A stretch of 7,973 bases of DNA from Candidatus Bipolaricaulota bacterium (GTDB lineage Bacteria; Bipolaricaulota; Bipolaricaulia; UBA7950; UBA9294), in NCBI GenBank assembly GCA_003979035.1, contig RXOA01000088.1, forward strand, positions 1 to 7,973, in the 5' to 3' direction. The number at the start of each line of letters is the position of its first letter. The stretch's first letter is position 1. A program made the position numbers and the translations under genes. Shown piece after piece: positions 5,884-7,973 of this stretch. A model generated the notes under the pieces. The model ran no database searches, had not been told where the DNA came from, and saw only the letters and a list, made by a program, of their open reading frames with translations.

Positions 5884-7436
5884 CCTTCCACCCTCCTTAC
5901 CGCATCGATGACCGTACCATCACGCCACTCGATCAGTGCAATCACGTCATCACCGAACAACGGACGCCGAGGAGGCTGAATGAACCGGTCCGCCTCCGCC
6001 TTGATTTCCTCCAACGTCTTCACCGGAAGCCCTGCCGATACGAACCGGTCGCGCAGGTCCTCCCGCGCCGGATTGACCGCCACCCCGCGCTCGGTGACGA
6101 TCACATCGATCGCCTCACCCGGCGTCGTCACCGTGGTCACGTTGTCCACAATCACCGGAAGTCGTCCCCGCAACGTGGGTATGGTGATCATGGTGATCGC
6201 CGCCCCCGCGGCAACGTCCTGATGCCCGCCGATGCCGTGCAGCAACTGTCCGTCGGAGTGCGTGTTGACGTTGACGTTGAACGCGAGGTCCACTTCGGTG
6301 GCCCCGAGGAACGCCACATCCAGCAGATAAGTCGCGCAACCGCGGGAGTCGTAGTTGGCGTAGAAACCCGGATCCATGATCAGATGCGCCGGGTCGTCAC
6401 GAAGGGACGCGATCGCGTCCAGATCGAACGACTGCCCGTCGAGGATTGCCCGCACAAGCCCTTCGTGCAGCATGTCGACCAACATCGTCGTTGCGCCGCC
6501 CATCGCGAAGTCGCCGACAATCCCCGCTTCCCGCATCGCATCACCGACATATTTTGTCGCCGCAAGCGAGATGCCGCCCGCACCACCCTGGAAGCTGAAC
6601 CCGTCCTTCAGCATCCCCGACGCAATTACGGCATCGGCCGCCAATCGGGCGATGTGGAGCCGGGTCGGAGACTTCGTCAAACGCAGCGTCCCCGAAGCGA
6701 TGCTCTCCGGATCGCCGATTTCGTCAACCACGACCACGTAGTCCGTCCACCCCTGCTGAATCTCGAACGGGTGCACCGGATACGGCGCGAGGTCGTTGGT
6801 AACGACCACGGACTTGTCCGCGTACTGCGCATCGACGCTGGAGAAGGCGATCGTCCCGCACGGGGTCTTGCCGCGCATCCCGCAAGCGTTGCCGTAGCGG
6901 TCCGCCTGCGGTGCGGCGATGAACGCGACGTCAATGTGCACGTCGCCGGCCTCGATCGCCCGCCACCGGCCGCCGTGCGAACGGAGAACCGCCGGGTCGC
7001 GAAGCGCCCCGCCTTGGCTGACAAACGCTCCTACCGGCCCGTTCATCGAACCTTCGATCCGGCTGACGACGCCGTTTCGGATGTGCTCCACCACCGGAGC
7101 GTGCACCGAAAACAGCGCCGTCGGCGCCAGGCGCAGATCCTTGATCCCGTTCCGCGCGCACGCATCGAGCACCAGGTTGATCAACCGGTCACCTTCCCGG
7201 AACGAATGGTGAAAGCTGATCGTCATCCCATCGCAAAGCCCGGTTGCTTCGATCGCCGCTTCCAGCGATGGAAGGACCTTCTCGTCACTGCGCCCGATTG
7301 TCTTCTGCGGCCGCGTCGCCTTTGCTCCCTGCGGCGTAGACGCAAACGCTCCGGCAAACGGCTTTGTCGCCACCTCGATTCCGCCCCTGCCCCCGGGACG
7401 GGTGTCGGGTATCTCACGTCCGAGTACGTTTTTCAT
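5874..7436 (-). CDS. citF: Citrate lyase alpha subunit (CitF; citrate/citramalate:ACP transferase)
   Basis: A 520-residue protein, close to the 510 or so residues of known CitF chains. It transfers the acetyl-ACP thioester from acetate to the incoming hydroxy acid on the lyase's acyl carrier protein (CitD). The N-terminus 'MKNVLGREIP' matches the clostridial-type CitF opening and supports the start at 7436, which has GGGGAGGG upstream. Family motifs run throughout: 'MTISFHHSFREGDRLIN' (71-87), 'SHGGR' (153-157), 'IDVAFIAAP' (168-176), 'GKTPCG' (189-194), 'GFSFQGGAGGISLA' (279-292), 'FNVNVNTHSDG' (386-396), 'GGHQD' (403-407), 'RGRLPVIVD' (423-431) and 'VIVTERGVAVNPAR' (445-458). It overlaps citE by 4 bp (ATGA) and the HD gene by 10 bp. 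The closely related citramalate lyase alpha chain has the same motifs, so citrate and citramalate cannot be separated here. No CitD, CitC, CitX or CitG is in view. Confidence 0.93.
   Translation of the reverse strand: MKNVLGREIPDTRPGGRGGIEVATKPFAGAFASTPQGAKATRPQKTIGRSDEKVLPSLEAAIEATGLCDGMTISFHHSFREGDRLINLVLDACARNGIKDLRLAPTALFSVHAPVVEHIRNGVVSRIEGSMNGPVGAFVSQGGALRDPAVLRSHGGRWRAIEAGDVHIDVAFIAAPQADRYGNACGMRGKTPCGTIAFSSVDAQYADKSVVVTNDLAPYPVHPFEIQQGWTDYVVVVDEIGDPESIASGTLRLTKSPTRLHIARLAADAVIASGMLKDGFSFQGGAGGISLAATKYVGDAMREAGIVGDFAMGGATTMLVDMLHEGLVRAILDGQSFDLDAIASLRDDPAHLIMDPGFYANYDSRGCATYLLDVAFLGATEVDLAFNVNVNTHSDGQLLHGIGGHQDVAAGAAITMITIPTLRGRLPVIVDNVTTVTTPGEAIDVIVTERGVAVNPAREDLRDRFVSAGLPVKTLEEIKAEADRFIQPPRRPLFGDDVIALIEWRDGTVIDAVRRVEGWQ
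5886..5900 (-). promoter_or_regulatory. AAGGAGG ribosome site of the HD-domain gene inside the end of citF
   Basis: AAGGAGG lies 9 bases before the ATG at 5883, within the last codons of citF. It decides the start of the HD gene and indicates efficient re-initiation on the same message. Confidence 0.75.
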
Positions 7437-7973
7437 GACACCCTCCCCGTTCCGGCGGACATGCGCCGGGCGAGGTCAAGCGTCCGTCGTGCCCGCTCAA
7501 GCACCGGAAGATCGATCATCTTCCCTCCGATCGCAATCGCGCCGATCCCGTTCGACTCCGCCTCTTCAGCAACCTCAACCACCCTTCGAGCAGATTCGAT
7601 CTCTGCCGCGGTCGGCGCAAATCCCACATGGATGACACCGATCTGCCGCGGGTTGATCGCTCCCTTGCCGTCAAACCCCAGCTCACGCGCATGTCTCGTC
7701 TCTTCAAGAAGGCCGTCGCTATTGTCAACGTCCGCATACACGGTGTCCGACGCTTGGATCCCCGCGCTCCTTGCCGCCGTCACCAGCTGCGATCGGGCGA
7801 ACAGGAGGCTTTCGCGCGTTCGCGTCGATCCGACATCACGGGTGAAATCTTCGGCGCCGAACACGATCACCACGACCCGCGGATCGGATGCCGCGATTTC
7901 CTCGACATGGAGGACGCCCTTGGCCGTCTCGACGATCGGCATGATCTTCGTGGTCCCCGGCGGGATCCCGAGA
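7433..7973 (-). CDS. citE: Citrate lyase beta subunit (CitE), C-terminal part; 5' end beyond the window
   Basis: The frame is open to the window edge, giving about 179 C-terminal residues of a protein that is usually near 300. The internal ATG at 7942 is not the real start: the residues before it ('LGIPPGTTKI') continue the family alignment. CitE is the lyase proper, cleaving citryl- or citramalyl-ACP to acetyl-ACP and oxaloacetate or pyruvate, in a TIM-barrel of the HpcH/HpaI family. Visible landmarks are 'KIMPIVETAKGV' with the metal-binding Glu, 'VFGAEDFTRD' with the metal-binding Asp, 'LLFARSQLVTAARSAGIQ', 'DTVYADVDN', 'LGFDGKGAINPRQI', the 'FAPT' entry to the C-terminal helix, and 'IGGKMIDLPVLERAR'. 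The stop overlaps the citF start by 4 bp. Upstream genes, including a possible citD, would lie past the right edge. Confidence 0.92.
   Translation of the reverse strand, partial: LGIPPGTTKIMPIVETAKGVLHVEEIAASDPRVVVIVFGAEDFTRDVGSTRTRESLLFARSQLVTAARSAGIQASDTVYADVDNSDGLLEETRHARELGFDGKGAINPRQIGVIHVGFAPTAAEIESARRVVEVAEEAESNGIGAIAIGGKMIDLPVLERARRTLDLARRMSAGTGRVS

Overview
This window is GC-rich (by eye roughly 60% or more) and densely coded, almost entirely on the minus strand. Genes start with ATG behind GGAGG-type ribosome sites and overlap tightly, as in a bacterial chromosome. A secreted beta-helix/beta-propeller protein, a ferrochelatase/CbiX-like protein, a spermidine-synthase-like methyltransferase and a clostridial-type citrate lyase alpha chain do not point to one phylum. 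A GC-rich, probably Gram-negative, possibly uncultured lineage would fit, but this is inference. No tRNA, rRNA, CRISPR array, insertion sequence or phage gene was seen.

Layout from left to right. (1) Positions 1-312 (+) hold the C-terminal end of a ferrochelatase/CbiX-like chelatase. (2) Positions 266-1096 (-) hold a spermidine-synthase-like SAM-dependent methyltransferase whose 3' end overlaps gene 1 tail to tail. (3) Positions 1097-1262 are a short gap with a 12-base palindrome just upstream of gene 2. (4) Positions 1263-about 3209 (-) encode a large exported protein with a signal peptide, a right-handed beta-helix and a C-terminal array of about five WDG propeller repeats. (5) Positions about 3246-3578 are non-coding, with two copies of a palindromic repeat and a hairpin terminator for the operon to the right. 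(6) Positions 3579-7973 (-) are one operon read right to left: citE (5' end outside the window), citF, an HD-domain phosphohydrolase-like protein, and the large and small subunits of an aconitase-superfamily hydro-lyase (LeuC/LeuD-like).

The operon is the main point of interest. Its five genes are joined by overlaps or near-overlaps (4 bp, 10 bp, 2 bp after a GTGA-like junction, and 8 bp), so they are almost certainly co-transcribed and translationally coupled. A citrate-lyase-type complex next to a LeuCD-type dehydratase, with no leucine gene visible, suggests linked steps on one C5/C6 hydroxy acid. The neatest fit is mesaconase plus citramalate lyase (mesaconate to citramalate to acetate + pyruvate, the end of the methylaspartate route of glutamate fermentation). 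Aconitase-like plus citrate lyase, or a dimethylmalate-type pair, are alternatives. Sequence alone does not settle the substrate. The role of the HD protein between the two enzymes is unknown.
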